From the NCBI GenBank assembly GCA_913056385.1, contig CAJXND010000008.1, positions 1 to 53,611 of the forward strand: a stretch of 53,611 nucleotides of DNA, written 5' to 3'. Positions 45,736 through 53,611 of this stretch are shown piece after piece; position 1 is the first letter of the stretch; every line of letters begins with the position of its first letter. The notes below the pieces were generated by a model. That model saw nothing but the letters and a program-made list of their open reading frames with translations, had not been told where the DNA came from and did no database searches. A program made the position numbers and the translations under genes. This DNA comes from an uncultured Ectothiorhodospiraceae bacterium (GTDB lineage: Bacteria; Pseudomonadota; Gammaproteobacteria; Nitrococcales; Nitrococcaceae).

Positions 45736-46651
45736 CCGCCGGGAATCACGCTCGCCGGATACCCTGCCGGCCGGCTTTGTCGCCCTGGTGGGGCGACCCA
45801 ATGTCGGCAAGTCGACGTTGCTCAACGCGTTGCTCGGCCAGAAGGTCAGCATCGCGACCCGCAAGCCGCAGACCACCCGGCATCGCATTCTGGGCATTCA
45901 TCAGCGGGATGATGCCCAGATCGTCTACGTCGACACGCCCGGCCTTCACGAGGGCGGGCGCACCGCCATGAATCGCTACATGAATGAGGCCGCCGGCAGC
46001 GCACTGAGCGAAGTCGACATCGTGGTCTTCATGACCGAAGCGGGTCGCTGGACCGAAGCAGACGAGCGCGTGCTCCGGCGGCTCAAGGGCAGCAATGCGC
46101 CGGTGATTGTCGTGATCAACAAGGTCGACCGCGTCCGGGACAAGAACCGGCTACTCCCGGATATCTCGCAAATGGCTGAAAGAGGGGATTTCGCGGCGGT
46201 GGTGCCGGTCTCCGCCGAGAAAAAGGATAACCTCGAAGCCCTTGAGGCGGCGGTCATCGAGCACCTGCCGGCCAGTCCACCACTCTTTCCCCGGGATCAG
46301 GTCACCGATCGCGATGAGCGGTTCATGGCGACCGAACTGGTTCGTGAGCAGCTCACCCTGATGCTCGGCGATGAATTGCCCTACGCCAGCACGGTTGAGA
46401 TCGAGGCGTTCGAGCAGGAGGGGAGGCTGCGCCGTATTGCCGCCATTATCTGGGTGGAGCGCGTCGGCCAGCGCCGCATCGTCATCGGTGAGGGTGGCGA
46501 GCGGATCAAGCGGATCGGCGCGGCCGCCCGGCAGGAAATGGAACGGCTCTTCGGCGGCCGCGTCTATCTCAAGCTCTGGGTCAAGGTCCGCGAGGGCTGG
46601 TCGGACGATGCACGGATGCTCCAGTCACTTGGCTACACCCCGCCGGAATGA
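45728..46651 (+). CDS. era: GTPase Era
   Basis: Era binds 16S rRNA and is needed for 30S maturation. The 307 residues show the G1 motif GRPNVGKS (22-29), DTPG, NKVD and a C-terminal KH domain with VIGEGGERIKRIGAAARQEME (about 250-275). It overlaps rnc at the start and recO at the end (ATGA 46648-46651), so the block is translationally coupled. Confidence 0.97.
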   Translation: MTDRRESRSPDTLPAGFVALVGRPNVGKSTLLNALLGQKVSIATRKPQTTRHRILGIHQRDDAQIVYVDTPGLHEGGRTAMNRYMNEAAGSALSEVDIVVFMTEAGRWTEADERVLRRLKGSNAPVIVVINKVDRVRDKNRLLPDISQMAERGDFAAVVPVSAEKKDNLEALEAAVIEHLPASPPLFPRDQVTDRDERFMATELVREQLTLMLGDELPYASTVEIEAFEQEGRLRRIAAIIWVERVGQRRIVIGEGGERIKRIGAAARQEMERLFGGRVYLKLWVKVREGWSDDARMLQSLGYTPPE

Positions 46652-47403
46652 ACTCGGCCCCACGTGAGGTGACGCTGGAGCCGGGTTTCGTCCTCCATGC
46701 GCGACCCTATCGGGACACCAGTCTGCTCGTTGAATTGCTGACCCGTGATCATGGCCGTGTCGGCGTGGTTGCCCGGGGTGTCCGCAGTCGCCGCTCCCGC
46801 CTGGCGGGACTGCTCCAGCCCCTGCAGCCGCTGGCCCTGTCCTGGCGCAGCCGCGGCGAACTCGGCTCGCTCCGTGCGGCGGAACCGGCCGGCCGGCCAT
46901 TCCTCCTCCGCGGGCGGCGCCTGGTCAGTGGCCTCTATGCCAATGAACTGCTCATCCGGCTGCTTGGACGCGAGGACCCGCACCCCGGGCTTTTCGAGCA
47001 TTATCTGACGCTGCTCGAGGGCCTGGCCGAGGGCGTTTCCGAACCGGTGGTCCTGCGGGGGTTCGAGCGGGACCTTCTGGCCCTGCTCGGCTATGGTCTG
47101 CCCTTGAGGCGGGATGCCCGTGATGCGCCGCTGGTGCCGGATCAGTGGTATCGGTACGATCCAGCCCATGGCGCGACGCCGGTCGCCGCCCCCCGGGCAG
47201 GCGGTGTGGTGGTCAGCGGCACGACGCTGCTGGCCCTTGCCACGGACCCGTTGACCGAGTCGGCGGCCCGCGCCAGCCGCGATCTCATGCGGGCCGCGCT
47301 GCAACCGCATCTGGGGAACAGACCGCTCAAGACACGCGAGCTCTACAGCCGCTACACAGCCAGGGGAGAACAGGAAAATGGCCCATCATCAGGGCAGCCT
47401 TGA
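46648..47403 (+). CDS. recO: DNA repair protein RecO
   Basis: RecO anneals DNA and, with RecR, helps RecA displace SSB. The 251 residues begin with an OB-fold (about 10-85: [33 protein letters not shown]) and continue into a helical domain with the [22 protein letters not shown] segment. No zinc-finger cysteines are present, which is usual for proteobacterial RecO. It overlaps era by four bases and pdxJ by 26. Confidence 0.94.
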   Translation: MNSAPREVTLEPGFVLHARPYRDTSLLVELLTRDHGRVGVVARGVRSRRSRLAGLLQPLQPLALSWRSRGELGSLRAAEPAGRPFLLRGRRLVSGLYANELLIRLLGREDPHPGLFEHYLTLLEGLAEGVSEPVVLRGFERDLLALLGYGLPLRRDARDAPLVPDQWYRYDPAHGATPVAAPRAGGVVVSGTTLLALATDPLTESAARASRDLMRAALQPHLGNRPLKTRELYSRYTARGEQENGPSSGQP

Positions 47404-48127
47404 GCCGCTGCTTGGCGTCAATGTTGATCACGTGGCGAGCCTGCGCCGCAGTCGGGGCACCCGTTACCCCGATCCCGTCCATGCCGCCCAGCTCGCGGAA
47501 CAGGCGGGTGCCGATGCCATCACCGTGCACCTGCGCGAGGATCGCCGGCATATCAACGACCGGGATGTCGAGCTGCTCGCCCAGACCCTTCAGACGCGCA
47601 TGAATCTGGAGATGGCGATCACCGAGGAAATGCTCGCCATCGCCAGGCGCGTGCAGCCAACCGACTGCTGTCTCGTGCCCGAGCGCCGTGAGGAGCTCAC
47701 CACCGAAGGCGGGCTGGACGTGGCGGGCGAGGTGGCGCGGTGCGCGGCTGCCTGCCAGTCTCTGTCGGATGCCGGTTGCCGCGTGTCGCTGTTTGTCGAC
47801 CCGGAGCCGGCGCAACTCCATGCCGCCGCGGAGGCCGGCGCCCCGGTCGTGGAGTTGCATACCGGTGCCTTCGCGGAGGCGCGCAGCGACGCCGAGATCC
47901 ATGCCGAATTCCAGCGCATCCAGGCGGCGGCCGGGCTGGGGCACTCGCTTGGCCTGCAGGTGAATGCCGGCCATGGCCTGCATTATCACAATGTGGCGCC
48001 GGTCGCCGCGCTGCCCGAGATCACCGAGCTCAACATCGGCCATGCCATCGTCTCCCGTGCGCTCTTTACGGGTCTGACGGAAGCGGTGCGAGAGATGAAG
48101 CGGCTCATTCGCGAGGCGCGGCATTGA
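47378..48127 (+). CDS. pdxJ: Pyridoxine 5-prime-phosphate synthase
   Basis: PdxJ forms pyridoxine phosphate from deoxyxylulose phosphate and aminoacetone phosphate, the last ring-forming step of vitamin B6 synthesis. The 249-residue TIM barrel opens with [21 protein letters not shown] (13-33) and includes [16 protein letters not shown], then [13 protein letters not shown] near the end, all diagnostic. The start lies inside recO and the stop overlaps acpS. Relevant clients here are PLP enzymes such as TrpB2. Confidence 0.96.
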   Translation: MAHHQGSLEPLLGVNVDHVASLRRSRGTRYPDPVHAAQLAEQAGADAITVHLREDRRHINDRDVELLAQTLQTRMNLEMAITEEMLAIARRVQPTDCCLVPERREELTTEGGLDVAGEVARCAAACQSLSDAGCRVSLFVDPEPAQLHAAAEAGAPVVELHTGAFAEARSDAEIHAEFQRIQAAAGLGHSLGLQVNAGHGLHYHNVAPVAALPEITELNIGHAIVSRALFTGLTEAVREMKRLIREARH

Positions 48128-48519
48128 GCATCGTCGGTATCGGCACGGATATCGTCGAGATAGCCCGCCTCGAGCGGATGCAGGCCGACCACGGCGAGCG
48201 TCTTGCCGCCCGGCTGCTGGCCCCCAGCGAATGGCCCGGCTACCGGGGCGCGTCCTCCAGCGGTCCGGGCGAGGCGGCTGCGTTTCTGGCGCGACGCTTT
48301 GCCGCCAAGGAGGCGGCGGCCAAGGCTCTCGGCTGCGGGATCGGCAGGGAGGCGGGTTTCCGCGATCTTCGGGTGGGCCATGACGAGACCGGTGCACCCG
48401 TGCTCACGTTCGATGGCCCGGCCGCCGGGCGGGCGGCGCGGCTGGGTGTTCAGACCGCGCATCTGAGCATCAGCGATGAGCGCCGCTACGCCATCGCCAT
48501 GGTGGTTCTCGAGCGCTAA
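48124..48519 (+). CDS. acpS: Holo-[acyl-carrier-protein] synthase
   Basis: AcpS transfers phosphopantetheine from CoA to acyl carrier protein. The 131-residue protein has the metal-binding D9 in GIGTDIVEI and E63 in [13 protein letters not shown]. The start is TTG at 48124, overlapping the pdxJ stop (TTGA); no ATG gives the conserved N-terminus [10 protein letters not shown]. Its stop TAA overlaps the stop of the convergent oxidoreductase gene (48516-48519). Confidence 0.94.
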   Translation: MSIVGIGTDIVEIARLERMQADHGERLAARLLAPSEWPGYRGASSSGPGEAAAFLARRFAAKEAAAKALGCGIGREAGFRDLRVGHDETGAPVLTFDGPAAGRAARLGVQTAHLSISDERRYAIAMVVLER

Positions 48520-51500
48520 CCCGTCTCCGCCTCTGGCAGGACCTGCTCCAGCCACTGGGCGTTCAACCGGTCGCTGAGGCGGTTCTGCTGCTGACGGGCG
48601 GAGAGATTGTCCAGATCGATCCAGGTCAGTGGCTGGTCCTGGCCCGCACAGGAGAACACCGGTCGCGTGCGCTCTCCCGTCTCGGGGTCGATCTGCCACT
48701 GCAGGCACTGGGCACAGACGCCCTGCATCATGCACTGCATTGGGCTGCCGACGGTCCCGAATGCATCGCAGCCCTCCGCCACCCGTCCGGCCAGTTCGCC
48801 GCGGACGGCATGCTGGAAGCCCTTGAGCAGTCCCGTGCCGCCCATGACCATGATCCGATCGACATCCGACAGCGGGATACCGCCCTGCGCGGGGCCGATT
48901 TCGCCGGCGCCGTAGCGCTTGACCACATCGATCATGTCGGTGGCCTGCAGGCTCACGTCCTGCGGCCGTCGGGCCTCGATCAGCTCATCCTTCGCGGTAC
49001 ACCAGATAATCTGATCGGCCCCGGCCTCCAGCTCGTCCTGGTGGTCGACATCGCCGGCACCGCCGAAGGCCGCTACATAGAGAACGCGATTGCCTGCGGC
49101 CCGCAGCGCCGCACCGATGTCGAGCATCACGGCGGCACCCCAGCGGCCGGCCACGACCATGATCGTACGGTCCGTGGGCATGTCCGTCGGTGCGCCGGTC
49201 GGCCCCATGAGGACCAGCGGATCACCTGGCTGCAGGCGTCCGACGAGCCGGGGGCCGGCTCCCCACTGCAGTACCATCAGGCGGATGCAGTCGTCCCGGA
49301 CGCCGGTGCCCGAGACGGTGATCAGCGGGATCTGCAGCCGGGTGTCCTGCACCACCGGCGACAGTGACTCGAATGTCTGCAGCCGGAAGAACTGCCCGGC
49401 GCGGAAATTGCGCGCCGCCATCGGCGCCCGCACCCAGATCTCCACCATGGCGGGGTTGTCCCGACGAACCTCGACCACCCGGGCGGTGAGCAGATCATCC
49501 ATGCGGTTCATGAAGTCGGCGTGGGACGCATTGCTGCCGGGTGCCGCATGGGCCATGGCGGCCTCCACATAGGGATAAGTCCGCATACCGGAGGCGATGG
49601 CCTTGACCACGCTGCCGTGGAAGGCCGGGTGGGTGTCGCCGATAAAGGTGACCCGACGACCTCCCTCGTTATAGGAGGTAAAGGGACCGAACACCTTCGA
49701 CTTGCAGTGCTCGGCATCGTCCACGGGCTCCAGTCCCTGGTCGGTGGGCGTATGGGCGAGGAAGTGATTGCCGTCGAGCCTGAAGGTTTCGTGGTGCTCG
49801 CGTTCGTAAATCGTGTTGGGCACGGTGCCCGCGGCGATGAAAATGGCCCGGGCGGGGAGGCGGCGCTCGGCGCCCGTCGGTGCCCAGTGACCCTCGCGAT
49901 GCGTGAGCTCGCGGCAGACGAGGGCACTGACATGCTCATGTTCATCCACCTCGGCGTGGAGTGGCTCGAGCCCCTCGGCATAGTAGAGCGCTTCCTCCGT
50001 GGCCTTGATCACCTCTTCGTGGTTGCGTACGTAGGCGGGTGAATCGGTCATGCCCTTGCGGTAGGCCACGGTGACCCCGCCCCAGGCGCGAATGAGCGGG
50101 TTGAAATCGGGTTCACGGTCCTCGGCGGCGGCCCTGGCCCGCTCTTCGCGGATGGCCACGCCATGCTCGACGAATTCCGCCAGGGTGGTCTGGTCCTCGT
50201 CGTTCATGCCAGCCGTGACGGCGTCGGTGCCGAGTTGCGCCGAGAGCCGTTCGTAGCGCTCCAGGATCTTCTCGACCTGCTTGACGTAATACGCCTGGAC
50301 CTCGGTGGCGGTGTCGATGCCGGTCAGTCCTCCGCCGACGACCACGGCGGGCAGCCGGACCTGCAGGCTCGCCAGGCTTGATGCCTTGGCGGCACCGGTG
50401 AGCTGCAGCGCCATGAGAAAGTCGCTCGCCTGGCGCATGCCCCGGGCCAGGCTGTTGCCCATGTGTACCACCCGCGGCAGTCCGGCGCCGGTGGCGTTAA
50501 CGACATGATCAAAGCCGAGCGACCAGGCATCCTCCAGCGTGACCGTGCCGCCCAGCCGGGTGCCGCCGAAGACCCGGAAATTGTGTCGACGCGCCAGCGT
50601 GAGGTAGATGAGCTTGAGGAAATTCTTGTCCCAGCGCACGGTGATCCCGTACTCGGCGACACCGCCGAAGCCCAGCAGGATGCGCTCGTCGAGATCCTCC
50701 TGCAGATCGGCCCAGGATTTTACCGGTGCATCGAGCAGCTCGGCCGGGAGCGGCTCGATCTTGAGCCCGTCGATGCCCACCACGGCCGTGCCGTTCATGG
50801 TGAGATGATGCGCCATGGTGAAGCCGGCCGGCCCCATGCCGGCGACCAGCACGCGTCGGTTGTTGTCGGCGCGCTGGATGTACTGCTCTCGCCGCAGCGG
50901 GTTCCAGCGGGTCAGCAGGTGATAGAGCTCCACGCCCCAGGTGAGGTCGAGACTGTCCGTGAGCACGCGGGTCTCGATCTGCGGGATGTTGACCGGGTCC
51001 TGCTTCTGGTAGATGCAGCCCTTCATGCAGTCGTTGCAGATGCGATGCCCGGTGGCGGGGACCATCGGATTGTCGACCATGATCATGGCCAGCGCGGCGA
51101 GGTTGTAGCCATCGCGGCGCAGGACATGCATCTCGGAGATCTTTTCCTCCAGCGGACAGCCGGTGAGCGTGACGCCCAGCGGGTCCACCTTGAAGCCGAG
51201 CTCGGGCTGGGCCTTCTTCTCCGGGAAGCCGCGGGAGCAGAAATCGCCCTCGTGATCGTGGCAGTAGATGCAGTAGTGGATCTCGCTCTGTACGTCACGA
51301 CTGTCCATGCGGCCATCGGTCAGCGAAAAGCCGTCGCGGTGACGCCAGCGCTCGGGATCGGCCTGCCGCCGACCCACACCGTCTACTTCCACGGTCTCGG
51401 TGGGCACCAGATCGAAGTGGTCAACCCGCTCGGGGAGTCGGAAGCTCGCCCAGCCCCGCACCCGCGCCTGGCCAACGGCTGTCTGACGGGCAAGCTTGCA

Positions 51501-52040
51501 CCAGGCGGTGAGTGTCTCGATGGCATCGGCGTTGGCTGCTTCGTCCTCCAGTAGCGCCATGCCGAAACGCGCAATGGCACGCTCCTCGTCGTCGTTCTCA
51601 ACGTATCCGAGACTCGCGCGTACCGCGGCATCGAGTTCCTCGAAGGAATGCTCGACCGGGCGGCGGTGTTTCTTGACGCGGCGCTGGACGAAGGCCTGCT
51701 TGAACTGCATGACCACGTCGTCCGCCAGGATCGATTCACGCAGTGCATTCAGCTCGGATTCGATACCGAACAGCCGGCCGATGAAGGTCTCGACATGCGG
51801 CCCGAGCTCGATCAGCAGTTCGCTGTTTTCCGTGCCCGGCAGGTCGGTCTCGCGGCCGCGGTAGTCGAGGAGTCGGGCGGCCAGTCCGGGCGCGGCGGTT
51901 TGCAGGTCATCCAGAAAGGCCCGGTCGAGCCGGTAGAGGCCTTCCGGCGTCTGCAGGCTGGCGAAGTCGAGGCCGTAGCGGCCGAGGCTGACGTCGAGAT
52001 CCATAATCTCCCACGGATGCGGTGCGGATGGTGCCGTCAT
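48516..52040 (-). CDS. Giant fused iron-sulfur flavoprotein oxidoreductase
   Basis: This 1174-residue protein appears to join several redox modules. Residues 1-250 match nothing I know. Two cysteine clusters follow: C257, C260, C268, C295 and C335, C338, C342, resembling iron-sulfur ligands as in GltD-like proteins. Then come a GltD/pyridine-nucleotide-disulfide-type domain with nucleotide folds VLVAGMGPAG (397-406) and VVVGGGLTGID (566-576), an FAD segment near FIGDTHP (799-805), and a C-terminal PyrK-like unit: flavin-binding barrel (about 850-945), NAD domain (about 955-1085) and a 2Fe-2S motif C1103, C1109, C1112, C1131. It could move electrons between NAD(P)H and another carrier, possibly bifurcating. 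The start at 52040 lacks a good ribosome site; ATG 52004 has GGGAG three bases before it. It lies 55 bases after xseA on the same strand. Confidence 0.85.
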   Translation of the reverse strand: MTAPSAPHPWEIMDLDVSLGRYGLDFASLQTPEGLYRLDRAFLDDLQTAAPGLAARLLDYRGRETDLPGTENSELLIELGPHVETFIGRLFGIESELNALRESILADDVVMQFKQAFVQRRVKKHRRPVEHSFEELDAAVRASLGYVENDDEERAIARFGMALLEDEAANADAIETLTAWCKLARQTAVGQARVRGWASFRLPERVDHFDLVPTETVEVDGVGRRQADPERWRHRDGFSLTDGRMDSRDVQSEIHYCIYCHDHEGDFCSRGFPEKKAQPELGFKVDPLGVTLTGCPLEEKISEMHVLRRDGYNLAALAMIMVDNPMVPATGHRICNDCMKGCIYQKQDPVNIPQIETRVLTDSLDLTWGVELYHLLTRWNPLRREQYIQRADNNRRVLVAGMGPAGFTMAHHLTMNGTAVVGIDGLKIEPLPAELLDAPVKSWADLQEDLDERILLGFGGVAEYGITVRWDKNFLKLIYLTLARRHNFRVFGGTRLGGTVTLEDAWSLGFDHVVNATGAGLPRVVHMGNSLARGMRQASDFLMALQLTGAAKASSLASLQVRLPAVVVGGGLTGIDTATEVQAYYVKQVEKILERYERLSAQLGTDAVTAGMNDEDQTTLAEFVEHGVAIREERARAAAEDREPDFNPLIRAWGGVTVAYRKGMTDSPAYVRNHEEVIKATEEALYYAEGLEPLHAEVDEHEHVSALVCRELTHREGHWAPTGAERRLPARAIFIAAGTVPNTIYEREHHETFRLDGNHFLAHTPTDQGLEPVDDAEHCKSKVFGPFTSYNEGGRRVTFIGDTHPAFHGSVVKAIASGMRTYPYVEAAMAHAAPGSNASHADFMNRMDDLLTARVVEVRRDNPAMVEIWVRAPMAARNFRAGQFFRLQTFESLSPVVQDTRLQIPLITVSGTGVRDDCIRLMVLQWGAGPRLVGRLQPGDPLVLMGPTGAPTDMPTDRTIMVVAGRWGAAVMLDIGAALRAAGNRVLYVAAFGGAGDVDHQDELEAGADQIIWCTAKDELIEARRPQDVSLQATDMIDVVKRYGAGEIGPAQGGIPLSDVDRIMVMGGTGLLKGFQHAVRGELAGRVAEGCDAFGTVGSPMQCMMQGVCAQCLQWQIDPETGERTRPVFSCAGQDQPLTWIDLDNLSARQQQNRLSDRLNAQWLEQVLPEAETG

Positions 52041-52095
52041 GATGCGCGTGAGGCGCCGATGCAACAAGCCAGACGCGATGCGGTTTTGCGCTGGA

Positions 52096-53466
52096 TCAGT
52101 TCTTGCCGGTGAGCGGCGTATCGTCGTCATGACCCTCGACCCGGGCCATGAGTATCCCCTTGCCGAGCCGGGCCTGAATGGGCTCGCCGACACTCACCGA
52201 GGATGCATCGCGGAGGATGGTGCCATCGGAGGCCTGCTGGACGATGGCGTATCCGCGATGGAGCGTCGCAAGGGGACTGACACTCTCCAGCGCACGCCCG
52301 TTCTCCTGCAGCCGTGCCCGTCGCAGCGCGATCGTCTCCTGCATGGCGCGCTCGAGCCGCTGGCCGAGATGGGCGCGATGGGTGCCCAGGCGCTGGATGA
52401 GATGGCTCGGCGGGTTGGTCCGCAGTCGCCGATCCAGATTCCGCAGGGCCGTCGACCGCCCGGAAAGCATTGCCTGAACGGCGCGTGTCAGCCGCTGGTC
52501 GAGTTCATCGAGGCGCTGCGTGCGATCCCGCAACCGGCGGCCAGGGTGTTGTGCCGCGAGTCGCCGGTCCAGGCCCGTGAGCGTCTCGGCGCGTGCGCGC
52601 AGCGTTCGCGACAATGCCTGGCGCAGACGATCGGCCCCCCGGGCAAGCGTTCCACTCAACGCCTCACCATCGGGTGACAGGCGCTCGGCAGCCGCGGACG
52701 GCGTTGCCGCACGCTCATCCGCCACCAGATCGGTGATGGCGATGTCCACCTCGTGGCCGACGGCGCTGATCACCGGCAACGAGCAGCGATGGATGGCGCG
52801 GGCGACCACCTCCTCGTTGAACGCCTGCAGGTCCTCCAGTGAACCGCCACCGCGGCCGACCACCAGCACATCCACCTCGTTGCGCAGATCGGCCAGATCA
52901 ATGGCCCTGGCGATCTCCCCGGCGGCGCCGTCGCCCTGCACCCGAACCGGGTAGATCAGGATGGGCAGTGCGGGGAAGCGCCGATGCAGCACGCTGATCA
53001 CATCGCGTATGGCCGCGCCCGTCGGCGATGTGATCACACCGATCCGTTTCGGCAGGGCTGGAATCGGGCGCTTGAGGGCTGGATCAAAGAGGCCCTCCTG
53101 GTCAAGGCGTTGCTTGAGTGCCTCGAAGGCCCGCTGCAGGGCGCCGTCGCCGGCGGGCTCCATATGCTCGGCGATCAGCTGGTATTCCCCGCGCGGGGCG
53201 TACAGGCCGATGCGGGCCCGCAGCCGCACCTGGTCGCCGTTTTCGGGGGTGAAGCGCAGGCGCATCGCGCGGTTGCGGAACAACGCACAGCGCACCTGTG
53301 ATTCGGCATCCTTCAGCGTGAAATAGGCGTGACCGGAACGCGGGCGGGCGAGGTTCGAGATCTCGCCCTCGACCCATATCAACGGGAAGGCCTGTTCCAG
53401 GAGCATGCGGACCTCCTGGTTCAGCCTCGAGACGCTGTAGATGTCCTGCCGCTCCGCTTCGCTCAT
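52096..53466 (-). CDS. xseA: Exodeoxyribonuclease VII large subunit
   Basis: XseA with XseB degrades single-stranded DNA in repair. The 456 residues contain the N-terminal OB-fold (about 10-105: YSVSRLNQEVRMLLEQAFPLIWVEGEISN), the catalytic core with GVITSPTGAAIRDV and VVGRGGGSLEDLQAFNEE (about 190-210), AVGHEVDIAITDLVAD, and a long coiled C-terminal part. ATG 53466 matches the family start; upstream in-frame starts are unlikely. The gene is divergent from guaB, the conserved arrangement. The oxidoreductase gene follows. Confidence 0.96.
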   Translation of the reverse strand: MSEAERQDIYSVSRLNQEVRMLLEQAFPLIWVEGEISNLARPRSGHAYFTLKDAESQVRCALFRNRAMRLRFTPENGDQVRLRARIGLYAPRGEYQLIAEHMEPAGDGALQRAFEALKQRLDQEGLFDPALKRPIPALPKRIGVITSPTGAAIRDVISVLHRRFPALPILIYPVRVQGDGAAGEIARAIDLADLRNEVDVLVVGRGGGSLEDLQAFNEEVVARAIHRCSLPVISAVGHEVDIAITDLVADERAATPSAAAERLSPDGEALSGTLARGADRLRQALSRTLRARAETLTGLDRRLAAQHPGRRLRDRTQRLDELDQRLTRAVQAMLSGRSTALRNLDRRLRTNPPSHLIQRLGTHRAHLGQRLERAMQETIALRRARLQENGRALESVSPLATLHRGYAIVQQASDGTILRDASSVSVGEPIQARLGKGILMARVEGHDDDTPLTGKN

Positions 53467-53516
53467 GGGCCTAGCGTAGCAGTTGGTCGGCGGATTGGCT
53501 GCGGGCCGGCGGTACA

Positions 53517-53546
53517 TTGCTGCTGCAACGGATCCGGCCGTATAAT
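53517..53546 (+). promoter_or_regulatory. guaB: Sigma70-type promoter of guaB
   Basis: TTGCTG (53517-53522) and a consensus TATAAT (53541-53546) are separated by 18 bases. The ribosome site GAGAGGA is near 53571-53577, before the ATG at 53586. Confidence 0.8.
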
Positions 53547-53585
53547 GGACGGTTATCCCGCCAAGCGCCACGAGAGGACGTCGCC

Positions 53586-53611
53586 ATGCAGATCGCCCAG
53601 GAAGCCCTGAC
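53586..53611 (+). CDS. guaB: IMP dehydrogenase, first nine codons (cut by window end)
   Basis: Only the first nine residues, MQIAQEALT, are visible. They agree with the GuaB N-terminus (IxxEALTFDD), and guaB is regularly divergent from xseA in gammaproteobacteria. A strong promoter and ribosome site precede it. GuaB makes XMP from IMP in guanine nucleotide synthesis. The identification rests on this short match plus gene order. Confidence 0.8.

Overview
The window is GC-rich, densely packed chromosomal DNA of a gammaproteobacterium. The blocks ffs-dnaX-ybaB-recR, prfB-lysS, sdhCDAB-sdhE, rpoE-rseA-rseB-mucD-lepA-lepB-rnc-era-recO-pdxJ-acpS and the divergent xseA/guaB pair are classic gammaproteobacterial gene orders. 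A BCCT osmolyte transporter paired with a universal stress protein, a short OpgH glucan synthase, many overlapping genes and very short intergenic gaps point to a halophile with a compact genome. I infer Ectothiorhodospiraceae, perhaps Spiribacter-like; no 16S gene is present to prove it.

Layout. 1-3.8 kb: a small membrane protein, a C-terminally shortened SecA-like ATPase, a short periplasmic adaptor protein and a SapC-family protein, then tRNA-Glu. This is the least conventional gene group here. 4-9.8 kb: an ArsR-type regulator, TrpB2-type tryptophan synthase beta, an 8-oxoguanine deaminase-like amidohydrolase, and lon behind a sigma32-like promoter. 9.8-15.8 kb: opgH divergent from a membrane sulfatase-fold protein (possible periplasmic glucan transferase), a ubiquinone-type hydroxylase and ChrA. 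15.8-18.6 kb: 4.5S RNA, dnaX, ybaB, recR. 18.6-24.6 kb: Usp and BCCT transporter, facing a DEDDh exonuclease / cNMP-CBS-nucleotidyltransferase pair and cysB. 24.6-30.5 kb: a Bax-inhibitor-1/YccA gene behind a second sigma32-like promoter framed by an inverted repeat, then thrH, a phosphodiesterase and hrpA. 30.5-34.2 kb: prfB with its programmed +1 frameshift, lysS, ygfZ. 34.2-38.6 kb: a DUF1674 (SDHAF4-like) gene, sdhCDAB, sdhE, ygfX. 38.6-48.5 kb: the sigma-E envelope-stress operon behind a sigma-E-like promoter, then lepA to acpS. 48.5-53.6 kb: a 1174-residue fused iron-sulfur flavoprotein oxidoreductase, xseA, and the first nine codons of guaB.

Themes are envelope stress and export (SecA-like ATPase, adaptor, SapC, Lon, YccA, RpoE/RseAB/MucD, signal peptidase), osmoadaptation (BCCT, Usp, OpgH) and respiration (Sdh with two assembly factors, YgfZ, the fused oxidoreductase). 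I saw no transposase, integrase, CRISPR array or phage gene. No stretch over about 300 bases lacks a gene; the longest gaps are 18556-18771, 25387-25559 and 24533-24702, and their contents are described. The strongest candidates for undescribed biology are the SecA-like/adaptor/SapC group and the giant oxidoreductase.
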